Below the pieces are notes generated by a model. That model did no database searches, was not told where the DNA came from, and saw only the letters and a list, made by a program, of their open reading frames with translations. A stretch of DNA of 64,000 bases from Corynebacterium massiliense DSM 45435. Its GTDB lineage: Bacteria > Actinomycetota > Actinomycetes > Mycobacteriales > Mycobacteriaceae. Shown here one piece after another: positions 43,059-51,853 of the stretch (position 1 is its first letter; every line of letters begins with the position of its first letter). The translations under genes were made by a program, and so were the position numbers. The DNA lies in NCBI RefSeq assembly GCF_028609805.1, contig NZ_CP063189.1, positions 2,046,001 to 2,110,000 of the forward strand, written 5' to 3'.

Positions 43059-44360
43059 TTAGAACGGCGGCTCCTCTTCATAGTCGCGGTCGGGTTCGGT
43101 GTCGGGGTGGGTGTTGGAGTTAGTTGGTTCGGTGTCGGGGGTGTCGGGTTCTGGGTTGGTGTTGAGGGCGCGTTCGCGGGCGTTGGCCCGGCGGGTGGCA
43201 ATGGCTTGGTCGACGGTTTGCAGCCAGTTGCAGGTCTCTGGTGCTAGCGGGCCAGCGGCGGTGGTGGTCTGCCAGGTGCCGTCGGTAAATAGCCACACCA
43301 CATCCCCTGTGGCTGGGTCGAGGATGTAGCGGGCGCGTTTGTCGGTTTTGATGTTGTGGTGATGCTGGCACAGATTCACCAGATTCCACGCTGCCGTCGG
43401 CCCACCGTCCGCAAAATCCACACAATGATCCTTCTGACACCGATACGCCGGCAGGCAACACCCCGGATACCGGCAGGTACCATCCCTGCCATTGAGATAC
43501 GCCTTCAACCTGTCCGGGGTGGAGTAGTTTGTGCTTTCCATCCAGGCGGCCGCATTCATGTCTTTACGCCGGGATGCTTTCCCGGCAAGCTCGGCACCTG
43601 TTTCGGCGTCGGTCCAGCCAGTACCTTCGACAAACACCGGCGCATGCGCAAGATCCGCCGCCTGAAACACATTCAGTGTCACATCCACATCCCGGTTGAT
43701 ATCAGTCAGCACCAACATCGCGAACGCTTCCGAAGCGCTGACCCCGTACTCGTCGGCAACCCGGCGGATCACCCCATTGATCTGGGCGGCAGTCTCCGTG
43801 TCGTATTCAACACTGATACACCCCACCCCGCCGGGAAGACTCGACCAGTCATACCGGCCTTTACGCTTCCGACGTTTCTCAGCTTCCTTTTCTGCCTCTG
43901 TGCTTACCGCGTCGGCAAGTTCTGGGTCTTCGGCAGCGACTAAGGCGTTGAGTTTGCGGCGTAAGTTGCGCACCGACGGCAGTACTTGGCCCGCCCGGGT
44001 GGGGGTCAAATACTTGACTAGGGCGGCATCGATACGCGCTAGTGCTTCCTCATCTGGAGTGCCGAGTTTGCACAACACCTGGTCGATAACGATCAGGCGG
44101 GAGAAATCCAGGTGGAACAACCGCTCATGCACCTCCCGCAGGCCGGGTAGCTCATCCAGGCGGAACAGTGCCATGAAGATATTGGCCACCCGGGTTGGTG
44201 ATTTTCCCGTCAACCCGGCCAGGCGGGTGCAGGCCAGATCGAAATCATCGTCTGGATCCGGCAAACACTCACAGTGCAGTTGGTATTCGAACTGGCGTAG
44301 TTGTGTCGCGGTTGTGGCTATGTCGTTTCCTGGTGTGGACACCGTGTAATACGGACCCAT
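43059..44360 (-). CDS. DUF222 and HNH endonuclease domain protein
   Basis: The protein has 433 residues and resembles mycobacterial REP13E12-type proteins. The N-terminal helical DUF222 region (about 1-260) is followed by an HNH nuclease core. CRYPGCCLPAYRCQKDHCVDFADGG holds the metal-site Cys/His residues, given here as CRYPGC and KDHCVDF. WNLVNLCQHHHNIKTD completes the HNH motif (about 330-365). The C-terminus is low complexity (Pro/Thr/Asn/Asp). Such genes are often multicopy and may be mobile. The upstream 200 bp are AT-rich. Confidence 0.85.
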   Translation of the reverse strand: MGPYYTVSTPGNDIATTATQLRQFEYQLHCECLPDPDDDFDLACTRLAGLTGKSPTRVANIFMALFRLDELPGLREVHERLFHLDFSRLIVIDQVLCKLGTPDEEALARIDAALVKYLTPTRAGQVLPSVRNLRRKLNALVAAEDPELADAVSTEAEKEAEKRRKRKGRYDWSSLPGGVGCISVEYDTETAAQINGVIRRVADEYGVSASEAFAMLVLTDINRDVDVTLNVFQAADLAHAPVFVEGTGWTDAETGAELAGKASRRKDMNAAAWMESTNYSTPDRLKAYLNGRDGTCRYPGCCLPAYRCQKDHCVDFADGGPTAAWNLVNLCQHHHNIKTDKRARYILDPATGDVVWLFTDGTWQTTTAAGPLAPETCNWLQTVDQAIATRRANARERALNTNPEPDTPDTEPTNSNTHPDTEPDRDYEEEPPF

Positions 44361-44503
44361 TGGGCCCCTCCCCCGAAAAGTATTCGCTAACGTGTTCTAC
44401 ACACCACCCACCATAGCGGGCCGGAAACCGAAGTCAACCCCCACCTCGAACACGTATTCGTTTCGTTACACACCGCCGTCACGCAATCCGCAAAACACGA
44501 AAA

Positions 44504-44540
44504 GACCCCAGCCACACACACCATGTGCGCAGCTGGGGCC
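44504..44540 (-). terminator. Intrinsic terminator of pckG
   Basis: Read on the minus strand, GGCCCCAGC (44540-44532) pairs with GCTGGGGTC (44512-44504) and is followed by TTTTCGTGTTTT. It lies 22 bp beyond the pckG stop. Confidence 0.8.
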
Positions 44541-44562
44541 TTAAAGCCCAAAGAGTGAGAAG

Positions 44563-46392
44563 CTACTTATCCGCTTCCTCGACGCGCGACTTCAGCGCGT
44601 TGAACTGGTCGTGGACCTCCTGCGGCACGCGGGAGCCAAGGAACGCGAGGTACTCGGCGTTGTCCTCCATGTCGGCTGCCCACTCGGACGGCTCAACGTG
44701 CAGGGCCTGGCGAACGTCCTCAATGTCGATGTCGAGGCCGGACAGATCCATGTCCTCGGCGCGAGCGGTGTTGCCCACGACGGTTTTCTCGGCGTCGACC
44801 TTGCCCTCGATGCGCTCGGTGATCCACTTGAGCACACGGGAGTTCTCACCGAAGCCCGGCCACAGCATCTTGCCGTCATCGTCCTTGCGGAACCAGTTGA
44901 CCAGGAAGATGGACGGCATGCGGTCGCCGCCCTTTTCGCCCATGTCGATCCAGTGCTGCAGGTAATCGCCGGCGTTGTAGCCCATGAACGGGAGCATGGC
45001 CATCGGGTCGTGGCGCAGGGCGCCGACCTTGGCCTCGGCCGAAGCGGCGGTCTGTCCGGAGGCGAGCAGGGCGCCGATGAGGGTGCCGTGGTTCCAGTCG
45101 AAGGCCTGGGTCACCAGCGGCACGGTGGACGGGCGGCGCCCGCCGAACAGGATGGCGTCAATCTTCACGCCCTTCCAGTCATCGAACTCCGGCGCGGCGG
45201 ACGGGCACTGCGAGATCGGCACGCAGTAGCGCGAATTCGGATGCGCCGCCTTTGTGGAGGAATCCGGGGTCCAGTCCTCACCCTGCCAATCGATGAGGTG
45301 GTCCGGCTTCTCGCCGTCCATGCCCTCCCACCAGACGTCGCCATCGTCAGTCAGCGCGACGTTGGTGAACAGGGTATTGCCCGGCTCCATGGACTTCATG
45401 GCATTCGGGTTGGACGCGTAGTTCGTGCCCGGCGCGACGCCGAAGAAGCCGTTCTCCGGGTTGACGGCGTAGAGGCCGTCTTCACGCAGGTGCAGCCAGG
45501 CGATGTCGTCGCCGACGACCTCGGCGGTCCAGCCCTCGAGCGTCGGGGTGATCATCGCGAGGTTGGTCTTGCCGCACGCGGACGGGAAGGCGCCGGTGAC
45601 GTGGTAGGTCTTGCCCTCCGGGGAGGTCAGCTTGAGGATGAGCATGTGCTCAGCCATCCAGCCCTCCTCCTGGGCCATGACCGAGGCGATGCGCAGCGCG
45701 TAGCACTTCTTGGCCAGGATGGCGTTTCCGCCGTAACCGGAGCCGTAGGACCAGATCTCCTTGGTGTCCGGGAAGTGCGTGATGTACTTCGTGTCGTTGC
45801 AGGGCCAGGCGACGTCCTGCTCGCCATCGGCAAGCGGAGCGCCGACGGAATGGATGGCGTGGACGAAGTCGCCGTTGGTGCCGATCTTCTCCAGCGCCTG
45901 CGCGCCCATGCGGGTCATGATGCGCATGGACAGCACGACGTACGCCGAGTCGGTGAGCTGCACGCCGAGCTTCGGCTCCGGATCATTAATCGGGCCCATG
46001 CAGAACGGCACGACGAACATGGTGCGCCCGTGCATCGCGCCGCGGAACGCATCGGTCATCTCCTCGCGCATGGCCTGCGGCGGCGCCCAGTTGTTGGTCG
46101 GGCCGGCGTCCTCTTCGTTCTCCGAGCAAATAAAGGTGCGCGACTCCACGCGGGCGACGTCGGCCGGGTTGGAACGCGCGAGGAAGGAGTTCGGGCGCTT
46201 TTCCTCGTTGAGCTTGATGAGGGTGCCCTTTTCCACCAGTTCAGCGGCGAGGCGATCCGCTTCCTCCTGGGAGCCGTCGACGAAAACCACCTGGTCGGGT
46301 TCGAGTAGGTCGACCGCTTCGTTGATCCACGAAATCAGCTTGTCGTTGTCAGTCGGCAGTTCGCCAACGAGACCCTTAATCGGGGTGGTCAT
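44563..46392 (-). CDS. pckG: Phosphoenolpyruvate carboxykinase (GTP)
   Basis: It converts oxaloacetate and GTP to phosphoenolpyruvate, the entry to gluconeogenesis. It has 609 residues, the usual length. Features include [27 protein letters not shown], the GTP-PEPCK signature [12 protein letters not shown] with the reactive Cys (about 282-293), and [17 protein letters not shown] lies 8 nt before the ATG at 46392, which was chosen over an ORF extension of 96 bp. It is monocistronic between a promoter region and a strong terminator. An 11-mer copy is at 45825. Confidence 0.98.
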   Translation of the reverse strand: MTTPIKGLVGELPTDNDKLISWINEAVDLLEPDQVVFVDGSQEEADRLAAELVEKGTLIKLNEEKRPNSFLARSNPADVARVESRTFICSENEEDAGPTNNWAPPQAMREEMTDAFRGAMHGRTMFVVPFCMGPINDPEPKLGVQLTDSAYVVLSMRIMTRMGAQALEKIGTNGDFVHAIHSVGAPLADGEQDVAWPCNDTKYITHFPDTKEIWSYGSGYGGNAILAKKCYALRIASVMAQEEGWMAEHMLILKLTSPEGKTYHVTGAFPSACGKTNLAMITPTLEGWTAEVVGDDIAWLHLREDGLYAVNPENGFFGVAPGTNYASNPNAMKSMEPGNTLFTNVALTDDGDVWWEGMDGEKPDHLIDWQGEDWTPDSSTKAAHPNSRYCVPISQCPSAAPEFDDWKGVKIDAILFGGRRPSTVPLVTQAFDWNHGTLIGALLASGQTAASAEAKVGALRHDPMAMLPFMGYNAGDYLQHWIDMGEKGGDRMPSIFLVNWFRKDDDGKMLWPGFGENSRVLKWITERIEGKVDAEKTVVGNTARAEDMDLSGLDIDIEDVRQALHVEPSEWAADMEDNAEYLAFLGSRVPQEVHDQFNALKSRVEEADK

Positions 46393-46680
46393 TATAAATC
46401 TCCTAGTCAAGAGCCGGTCCGCTAAAAGAAACACGGGCAGCGATGACACACCACTGCCCTCAGTGCCCGCACTGGCAGGCGATTGCACCCCTAGAGTATC
46501 GCCTCGGGGGCCGTTTCATAGTATTTTCCTCCCGCTTTGGCCATGCGAGGCACCCGCCGGGGCGGAAAACCACATGCGCACCAGCCATATTTCGCACTAA
46601 AGAGGTATATGTCTCCCCCAAACAGGGGTATGGGCGCGGCTAATTGCCTCTCCACGGCGTACAGGGAACAATAGTGCGGG
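46393..46680. promoter_or_regulatory. pckG-trmB divergent control region
   Basis: The 288 bp hold a minus-strand -10 TACTCT (46498-46493) for pckG. A CCCCC/GGGG pair (46615-46619 and 46625-46628) resembles the paired G/C runs bound by RamA, the acetate-metabolism activator. The trmB -10 lies at the far end. No gene was seen here. The RamA assignment is tentative. Confidence 0.4.
46667..46672 (+). promoter_or_regulatory. Leaderless -10 (AACAAT) of trmB
   Basis: AACAAT lies 8 nt before the ATG at 46681. The context ACAATAGTGCG is the same as at the YibE/F gene start (21190-21200). Confidence 0.5.
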
Positions 46681-47439
46681 ATGAATAGCGCTGATAGTTC
46701 CCATAATTCCGGCGGCCGCCCGCCCCAGACCGACTTCCGCGAGGTCTTCGGCAACGAGCTCGACTACCCGCGGCTGGGCAACGTGACCTTCCGCCGCGGC
46801 ACCCTCACCGACAACCAGGAGGCCTTGTTCAACGAGCATTGGCCGCGCCTGGGCATGCAGCTTGCCGATGCCCCCGTGGACATCGACACGTGGTTCGGCC
46901 GCTCCGGCCACCCCACCATCGTGGAGATCGGATCGGGCACCGGCACCTCCACCGCCGCGATGGCTCCGCTCGAGGCGGACACGAACATCATCGCCGTGGA
47001 GTTGTACAAGCCGGGGCTGGCCAAGCTGCTCGGCCAGGTGGTGCGCGAGGACATCGACAACATCCGCATGATCCGCGGCGACGGCGTCGAGGTCATCTAC
47101 CGCATGTTCCCGCCCGAGTCGCTCGACGGCATCCGCGTGTTTTTCCCCGACCCCTGGCCCAAGGCGCGCCACCACAAACGCCGCATCATCCAGTCCGGCA
47201 CGCTCAACCTGTTTGCCAGCCGCCTGAAGAAGGGCGGGGTCCTGCACGTGGCCACCGACCACGCCGACTACGCCGAGTGGATCACTGAGCTTGTCGATGC
47301 CGAGCCTTCCCTGCGTTTCCACCCCTGGCCGTGGCCGGAGTGCCCGCAGCTGACGGACCGCCAGGTCATCACCAAGTTCGAGGGCAAGGGCCTGGACAAA
47401 GAACACACCATCACCGAGTACCTGTGGGAGAAGATCTAA
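46681..47439 (+). CDS. trmB: tRNA (guanine-N7)-methyltransferase TrmB
   Basis: It makes m7G46 in the variable loop of tRNA. It has 252 residues. The SAM motif [15 protein letters not shown] lies near 82-96 and the family signature [16 protein letters not shown] near 154-169. A basic and aromatic C-terminus follows. The NYN gene begins at the next base after the stop codon, so the two are coupled. An 11-mer copy is at 46860. Confidence 0.96.
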   Translation: MNSADSSHNSGGRPPQTDFREVFGNELDYPRLGNVTFRRGTLTDNQEALFNEHWPRLGMQLADAPVDIDTWFGRSGHPTIVEIGSGTGTSTAAMAPLEADTNIIAVELYKPGLAKLLGQVVREDIDNIRMIRGDGVEVIYRMFPPESLDGIRVFFPDPWPKARHHKRRIIQSGTLNLFASRLKKGGVLHVATDHADYAEWITELVDAEPSLRFHPWPWPECPQLTDRQVITKFEGKGLDKEHTITEYLWEKI

Positions 47440-48033
47440 ATGGCCGGCACCTACCTGCTCATCTGGGACGCCCCGAACATGGACATGGGGCTCGGCGCGA
47501 TCCTGGGCGGCCGCCCGACCGCCGTGTACCGCCCGCGTTTCGATGCCATCGGCCGCTGGCTGGTCTACGAGGCGCGCTCGTTCGGCGCCGAGCCGGAAGC
47601 GACCGTGTTCACCAACGTCGCCCCAGGCGGCGCAGACGTCATCCGCCCCTGGGTGGAAGCGATCCGCAACGTCGGCTTCGCGGTGTTTGCCAAGCCGAAG
47701 TTGAGCGACGACTCCGACGTCGATCCGGACATGATCGACCACATCAACCTGCGCCGCGAGGATCTCGCCGGCGTGGCCATCGCGTCCGCCGACGGGCAGA
47801 ACTTCCACGACCTCATCGACGAACTGGTCGACGACGGCATCCCCGTCACCGTCCTCGGCTTCCATGAGCACGCCTCCTGGGCCGTCGGCGCAGACCACAT
47901 CGACTTCGTCGACCTGGAGGACATTCCCGGCACGTTCCGCGAGCCGCTGCCGCGCGTGAGCCTCGACGACCTGCCCGATGAGGGCGCGTGGTTGCAGCCG
48001 TTCCGTTCGATTTCCGCGCTCGTCGACGACTAG
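47440..48033 (+). CDS. NYN (PIN-like) domain protein
   Basis: The protein has 197 residues. It begins YLLIWDAPNMDMGLG, where Asp and Asn match the first acidic site of NYN nucleases. AIASADGQNFHDLIDEL is the second acidic block and HIDFVDLEDI the last. This predicts an RNA-cleaving fold. Position directly after trmB suggests a role in RNA processing; its location beside mycolate export genes is conserved in corynebacteria as far as recalled. Confidence 0.82.
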   Translation: MAGTYLLIWDAPNMDMGLGAILGGRPTAVYRPRFDAIGRWLVYEARSFGAEPEATVFTNVAPGGADVIRPWVEAIRNVGFAVFAKPKLSDDSDVDPDMIDHINLRREDLAGVAIASADGQNFHDLIDELVDDGIPVTVLGFHEHASWAVGADHIDFVDLEDIPGTFREPLPRVSLDDLPDEGAWLQPFRSISALVDD

Positions 48034-48051
48034 TCAAAGGAGGCGACGGCC

Positions 48052-50274
48052 ATGTTCTTTAAGTGGGGACGCTTTTCCTATCGGCACCGGCGGGTCATCC
48101 CGATCGTGATCGTGCTCGCCATCCTGGCGCTCTTCGGCGTCTTCGGCACGCAGCTCGAAGACCGCATGAGCCAGGAGGGCTGGGATGACCCACACGCGGC
48201 ATCGACAAGCGCGGCGCGGATCGAGGAAGACACGTTCGGCCGCGACAACAACGGCGACGTCATCGTCTTGTTCAGCGACCCGGACGAGCACTTCGACGCT
48301 GCGAAGCAGTACCTGGCGCAGCTCAAGAGTGAGCACCCGGACGAGATCGACCACGTCACCAGCTACTTCGACACCCGGAACCCGAACATGGTGAACAAGG
48401 ACCATTCCACCGCGTTCGCCGCCATCGGACTGAAGGGCGACGGGGAGCAAACGCTCAAAGACTTCCGCGCGGTGGAAGACGACCTGAAGTCCGCCGACGT
48501 ACCGGTCCAGATCGCCGGCGCCACCGCCGTGGCCGACGCGCTCGACGAGGGCATGGCCAACGACATCTCGCGCGCGGAGAAGGCCGCCCTGCCTCTGGTG
48601 GGGCTGCTCCTGCTCATCGTTTTCGGATCCGTGGTCGCCGCGTTCATGCCGCTTATCGTCGGCGGGCTGTCCATCCTCGGCTCGCTGGGTATCCTCTCCG
48701 TGCTTGCCGGTTTCCTGCAGGTCAACGTGTTCGCGCAGGCGGTAGTCACTCTGCTCGGCCTGGGGCTGGCCATCGACTACGGCTTGTTCATGGTCTCGCG
48801 TTTCCGCGAGGAGCTGGACAAGGGCAAATCCACCGAGGACGCCGTGGCCACCACGACCGCCACGGCCGGGCAGACCGTGGTGTTTTCCGCCGGCATGGTC
48901 GCCGTCGCCCTCTCCGGGCTATTCCTGTTCCCGCAGGCGTTTTTGAAATCCGTCGCCTACGGATCCATCTCCGCGGTCGGTTTGGCCGCGCTGCTGTCGG
49001 TGACGGTGCTGCCGTCGCTGTTCGGGCTGCTGGGCCGGGGCATCGATAAGTGGTCGCTGCGCCGCACCTCGCGGAAGGGCCGCCGGCTCGAGGAGACCTG
49101 GTGGTTCAAGATCCCGGCGCGGGCGATGCGGCACGCCAAACTCATCACTTTTGGCGTGTGCGGCTTACTGATTGCGCTGACCATTCCACTGGTGAGCGTC
49201 TCCTTCGGCGGCATCAACGAGGGCTACCTCCCGCCCAACCACGAGACGCGGCAGGCCCAGGACGAGTTCAACGAGACGTTCCCGGCCTTCCGCACCGAGC
49301 CGGTCAAGCTCCTCGTGGAGGGCGCGGACAATCAGCAGCTTGCCGATGTCTACTTGGACGTCCGCGACATCGAGGGCCTGACCGAACCCATGCGGCCGGC
49401 AACGCCCACCGAAAACGGCACGACGGTGCTCTCGGCGGGCATTCAGGACCGCGCCGACTACGCGCGCATCGTCCACGAGCTCGAGGACATCGAGGCGCCG
49501 GAGGGCGTGAACCTCTACGTGGGCGGGACGCCCGCAATGGAGGTCGAATCCCTCGACGCGCTCTTCCACCGCCTGCCGTGGATGTTCGCCTACATCATCG
49601 TGGCGACGTTCCTGCTCATGGCGCTCGTGTTCGGGTCCGTTGTGCTGCCGGCAAAGGCGATCGTGATGACGATGCTCTCGCTGGGCACCACCCTGGGCAT
49701 CCTCACCGCGATGTTCGTCGGCGGCGTGGGCGCCGGCCTATTGAACTTCACGCCGGGCCCGCTGATGAGCCCGATCCTCGTGCTCATCGTGGCCATCATC
49801 TACGGCCTGTCCACCGACTACGAGGTCTTCTTGGTCTCGCGCATGGTGGAGGCCCGCAAGCAGGGCGCGGACACCGACGAGGCCATCGCCGCGGGCACCG
49901 CGCACACCGGCGGGATTATCACCGCCGCGGCGCTCATCATGATCGTGGTCGCCGGCGCGTTCGGCTTCTCCGACATCGTGATGATGAAGTACATCGCCTT
50001 CGGCATGATCTTCGCCCTGCTTATCGATGCCACCGTCGTGCGCATGCTGCTCGTCCCCGCCGTGATGCACCTGCTGCGTGCCGATAACTGGTGGGCGCCG
50101 CGGTTCGTGCAGCGGGCCTCGGAGGCGCTCAGTGGGCGCGCGCAGGAAACCTATGCGGCAGACGAGGCGGGCGTCGTGGAGCCCGGTTCCAGCCGCAGCG
50201 GCCGGTCGAGCACGGAAGATGCTTCCCTGGTCCCCTTCAACGACCTCATGCACCGCCTCAAGGACGAGCATTAG
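48052..50274 (+). CDS. cmpL1: MMPL family transporter (CmpL1-like)
   Basis: This is an RND-type lipid exporter; the corynebacterial protein at this locus takes part in trehalose monomycolate transport. It has 740 residues. TM1 (about 15-34) is followed by a porter domain. The first membrane block carries GLGLAIDYGLFMVSRFREEL with the proton-relay Asp-Tyr. A second porter domain follows, then a second block with YGLSTDYEVFLVSRMVEARK. A cytoplasmic tail of about 60 residues ends it. AAAGGAGG precedes the ATG. It leads a three-gene run with the next two membrane proteins. Confidence 0.92.
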   Translation: MFFKWGRFSYRHRRVIPIVIVLAILALFGVFGTQLEDRMSQEGWDDPHAASTSAARIEEDTFGRDNNGDVIVLFSDPDEHFDAAKQYLAQLKSEHPDEIDHVTSYFDTRNPNMVNKDHSTAFAAIGLKGDGEQTLKDFRAVEDDLKSADVPVQIAGATAVADALDEGMANDISRAEKAALPLVGLLLLIVFGSVVAAFMPLIVGGLSILGSLGILSVLAGFLQVNVFAQAVVTLLGLGLAIDYGLFMVSRFREELDKGKSTEDAVATTTATAGQTVVFSAGMVAVALSGLFLFPQAFLKSVAYGSISAVGLAALLSVTVLPSLFGLLGRGIDKWSLRRTSRKGRRLEETWWFKIPARAMRHAKLITFGVCGLLIALTIPLVSVSFGGINEGYLPPNHETRQAQDEFNETFPAFRTEPVKLLVEGADNQQLADVYLDVRDIEGLTEPMRPATPTENGTTVLSAGIQDRADYARIVHELEDIEAPEGVNLYVGGTPAMEVESLDALFHRLPWMFAYIIVATFLLMALVFGSVVLPAKAIVMTMLSLGTTLGILTAMFVGGVGAGLLNFTPGPLMSPILVLIVAIIYGLSTDYEVFLVSRMVEARKQGADTDEAIAAGTAHTGGIITAAALIMIVVAGAFGFSDIVMMKYIAFGMIFALLIDATVVRMLLVPAVMHLLRADNWWAPRFVQRASEALSGRAQETYAADEAGVVEPGSSRSGRSSTEDASLVPFNDLMHRLKDEH

Positions 50275-50276
50275 CC

Positions 50277-51317
50277 ATGCGAAAGATCCTGCACAATCGC
50301 TGGTTCCAGTGGGAAATGACGCTGGCCATCCTCGTCGTTTTGGGTTTCGTCTTCCGCGACGAGCTGGACTTTTTGACCGAGGGGTTCCGGCGGCTGCGCC
50401 ACACCAGCCCGCTGCCGGTGGGCGTGGTGATCCTCGCCTCGCTGACCTCGTTGGCGGCGATGGCCGAAGTGATGCGGTTGTTGCTCGGCGCTGGCGACGT
50501 GCGGGTCTCACCGAAGGAAACGACCGCCATCACGCTGGCGTCGAACGCGTTGTCCACGACTCTTCCGGCCGGGCCGGCGTTTTCCGCGGTGCTGACGTTC
50601 CACGTGCAGCGCCAATGGGGCGCGCCGACGGTGCTGTGCGGCTGGTTTTTAGTTCTGTCGTCGGCACTATCCACGATGTGGATGGTGCTCATTGGACTGG
50701 CCGCGGTGCTCTTCCTCAACGCGGACATGTCCATGTGGTCCTTGCTGCTTTCGCTGACGGTCACGCTCAGTGTGGCCTGGGCGGTGTTCTGGGTGACCAG
50801 CCACCCGCGCACCATCGAGCGCGTCGTGGCGCGCCAGAAGTGGCTGGGGGATAAGCGCGACGGGCTCATCGCGCACGTGCGCAACCTCCGCGAGGTGCAC
50901 TTGAGCCGGCCGGCTTTCATTTCCGCGGCAGCGTATTCGCTCCTCCACCGTGTGGCCGACATGGCGGCGCTGTGGGCATGTGTGTGGGCGGTGACTGGCG
51001 AGATCCCGTGGCTAAGCGCCAGCGACGATCACACCACGCTCGCCGGCGTGGCGCTCGCGTTCATCACCGCCAAGCTGGCCGGCTCCGCCCAGGTCACGCC
51101 GGCGGGCTTGGGCACGGTGGAGGCGGCGATCATCGCCACGCTCGTGGCCTGCGGCATGACCGCGGTGGACGCGACTAGCGCCGCGTTTGTGTACCGGCTC
51201 ATCTCGTTCGCGCTCATGACGCTCAACGGCTGGGTGGTCTACTTCTGGCACTACGCCCGGAAGGGGATGACCTTCTCCACTCTCAACCTCAAACGAAAGG
51301 ACACTGGTTCCGTATGA
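50277..51317 (+). CDS. Flippase-like (YbhN/UPF0104) membrane protein
   Basis: This 346-residue integral membrane protein is of the lysylphosphatidylglycerol synthase transmembrane family. About eight helices are present, with SNALSTTLPAGPAFSAVLTFH (about 87-107) and AKLAGSAQVTPAGLGTVEAAIIATL (about 262-286), the two hallmark segments. It begins 2 bp after the MmpL stop, so the two are coupled. It may flip or stabilise a lipid used by the MmpL transporter. Confidence 0.85.
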   Translation: MRKILHNRWFQWEMTLAILVVLGFVFRDELDFLTEGFRRLRHTSPLPVGVVILASLTSLAAMAEVMRLLLGAGDVRVSPKETTAITLASNALSTTLPAGPAFSAVLTFHVQRQWGAPTVLCGWFLVLSSALSTMWMVLIGLAAVLFLNADMSMWSLLLSLTVTLSVAWAVFWVTSHPRTIERVVARQKWLGDKRDGLIAHVRNLREVHLSRPAFISAAAYSLLHRVADMAALWACVWAVTGEIPWLSASDDHTTLAGVALAFITAKLAGSAQVTPAGLGTVEAAIIATLVACGMTAVDATSAAFVYRLISFALMTLNGWVVYFWHYARKGMTFSTLNLKRKDTGSV

Positions 51318-51670
51318 CTGACACGCGTTCTCCCCTGACCCCGCTTGTAGACCTCGTGGCGCTGCTGCTGTTTTCCGTTGCTGCTCGCATGGCGCACGGC
51401 GGGGTGACCCTCCCAGCGGTCCTCCACACGTTTTGGCCGTGGGCGTTGGCGGCCCTTGTCGGCTGGGGCATCGTGCTGGGGACCGGGATCCGCAACCGCT
51501 GGAAGGAAGGCGCGACGATCTGGGTGACCACCATCCTCGGCGGCATGCTCATCTGGGCGGTAGTGAACTCGAAGTTCCCGCACTGGAGCTTCCTCATCGT
51601 CGCGACGGTGATGTCGGCGCTCTTCCTGTTCGGGTGGCGCGCCATCGCGGCGCTAGTGCGCCGTCGCTAG
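51314..51670 (+). CDS. DUF3054 small membrane protein
   Basis: The protein has 118 residues and four predicted helices with short loops. It begins LVDLVALLLFSVAARMAHGG and contains WGIVLGTGIRNRWKEGATIWVTTILGG, as in DUF3054. The function is unknown. Its ATG overlaps the preceding stop as ATGA, completing the MmpL operon. Confidence 0.85.
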   Translation: MTDTRSPLTPLVDLVALLLFSVAARMAHGGVTLPAVLHTFWPWALAALVGWGIVLGTGIRNRWKEGATIWVTTILGGMLIWAVVNSKFPHWSFLIVATVMSALFLFGWRAIAALVRRR

Positions 51671-51673
51671 GTT

Positions 51674-51775
51674 TTAGAAGGTCGGCAGCTGCGGGCCGAT
51701 GCCCTGCTGGAGCTGCTGGATCAGGACGTAGATGTAGTTAGCGATGTCGCCGAAGAGGTCAATGACGGTGCTCAC
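51674..51775 (-). CDS. 33-residue hydrophobic/amphipathic peptide
   Basis: GTG (51775-51773) to TAA gives MSTVIDLFGDIANYIYVLI followed by QQLQQGIGPQLPTF. A perfect AAGGAG lies 7-8 nt upstream, so translation is likely. It has no signal peptide. Residues 3-26 can form an amphipathic helix with Gln/Asn/Asp on one face. This is the size and style of corynebacterial PorA/PorH-type outer-membrane peptides, although sequence identity is not claimed. It lies in the accD3 3' flank on the same strand, 3 bp from the end of the convergent DUF3054 gene. Confidence 0.6.
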   Translation of the reverse strand: MSTVIDLFGDIANYIYVLIQQLQQGIGPQLPTF

Positions 51776-51853
51776 GATATTCTCCTTGTGCTTCAGTTAG
51801 GTCGAGGTTCCACCTGCTTATCGCCGGAACCCCGCCTGAATGTTACACGGAAG

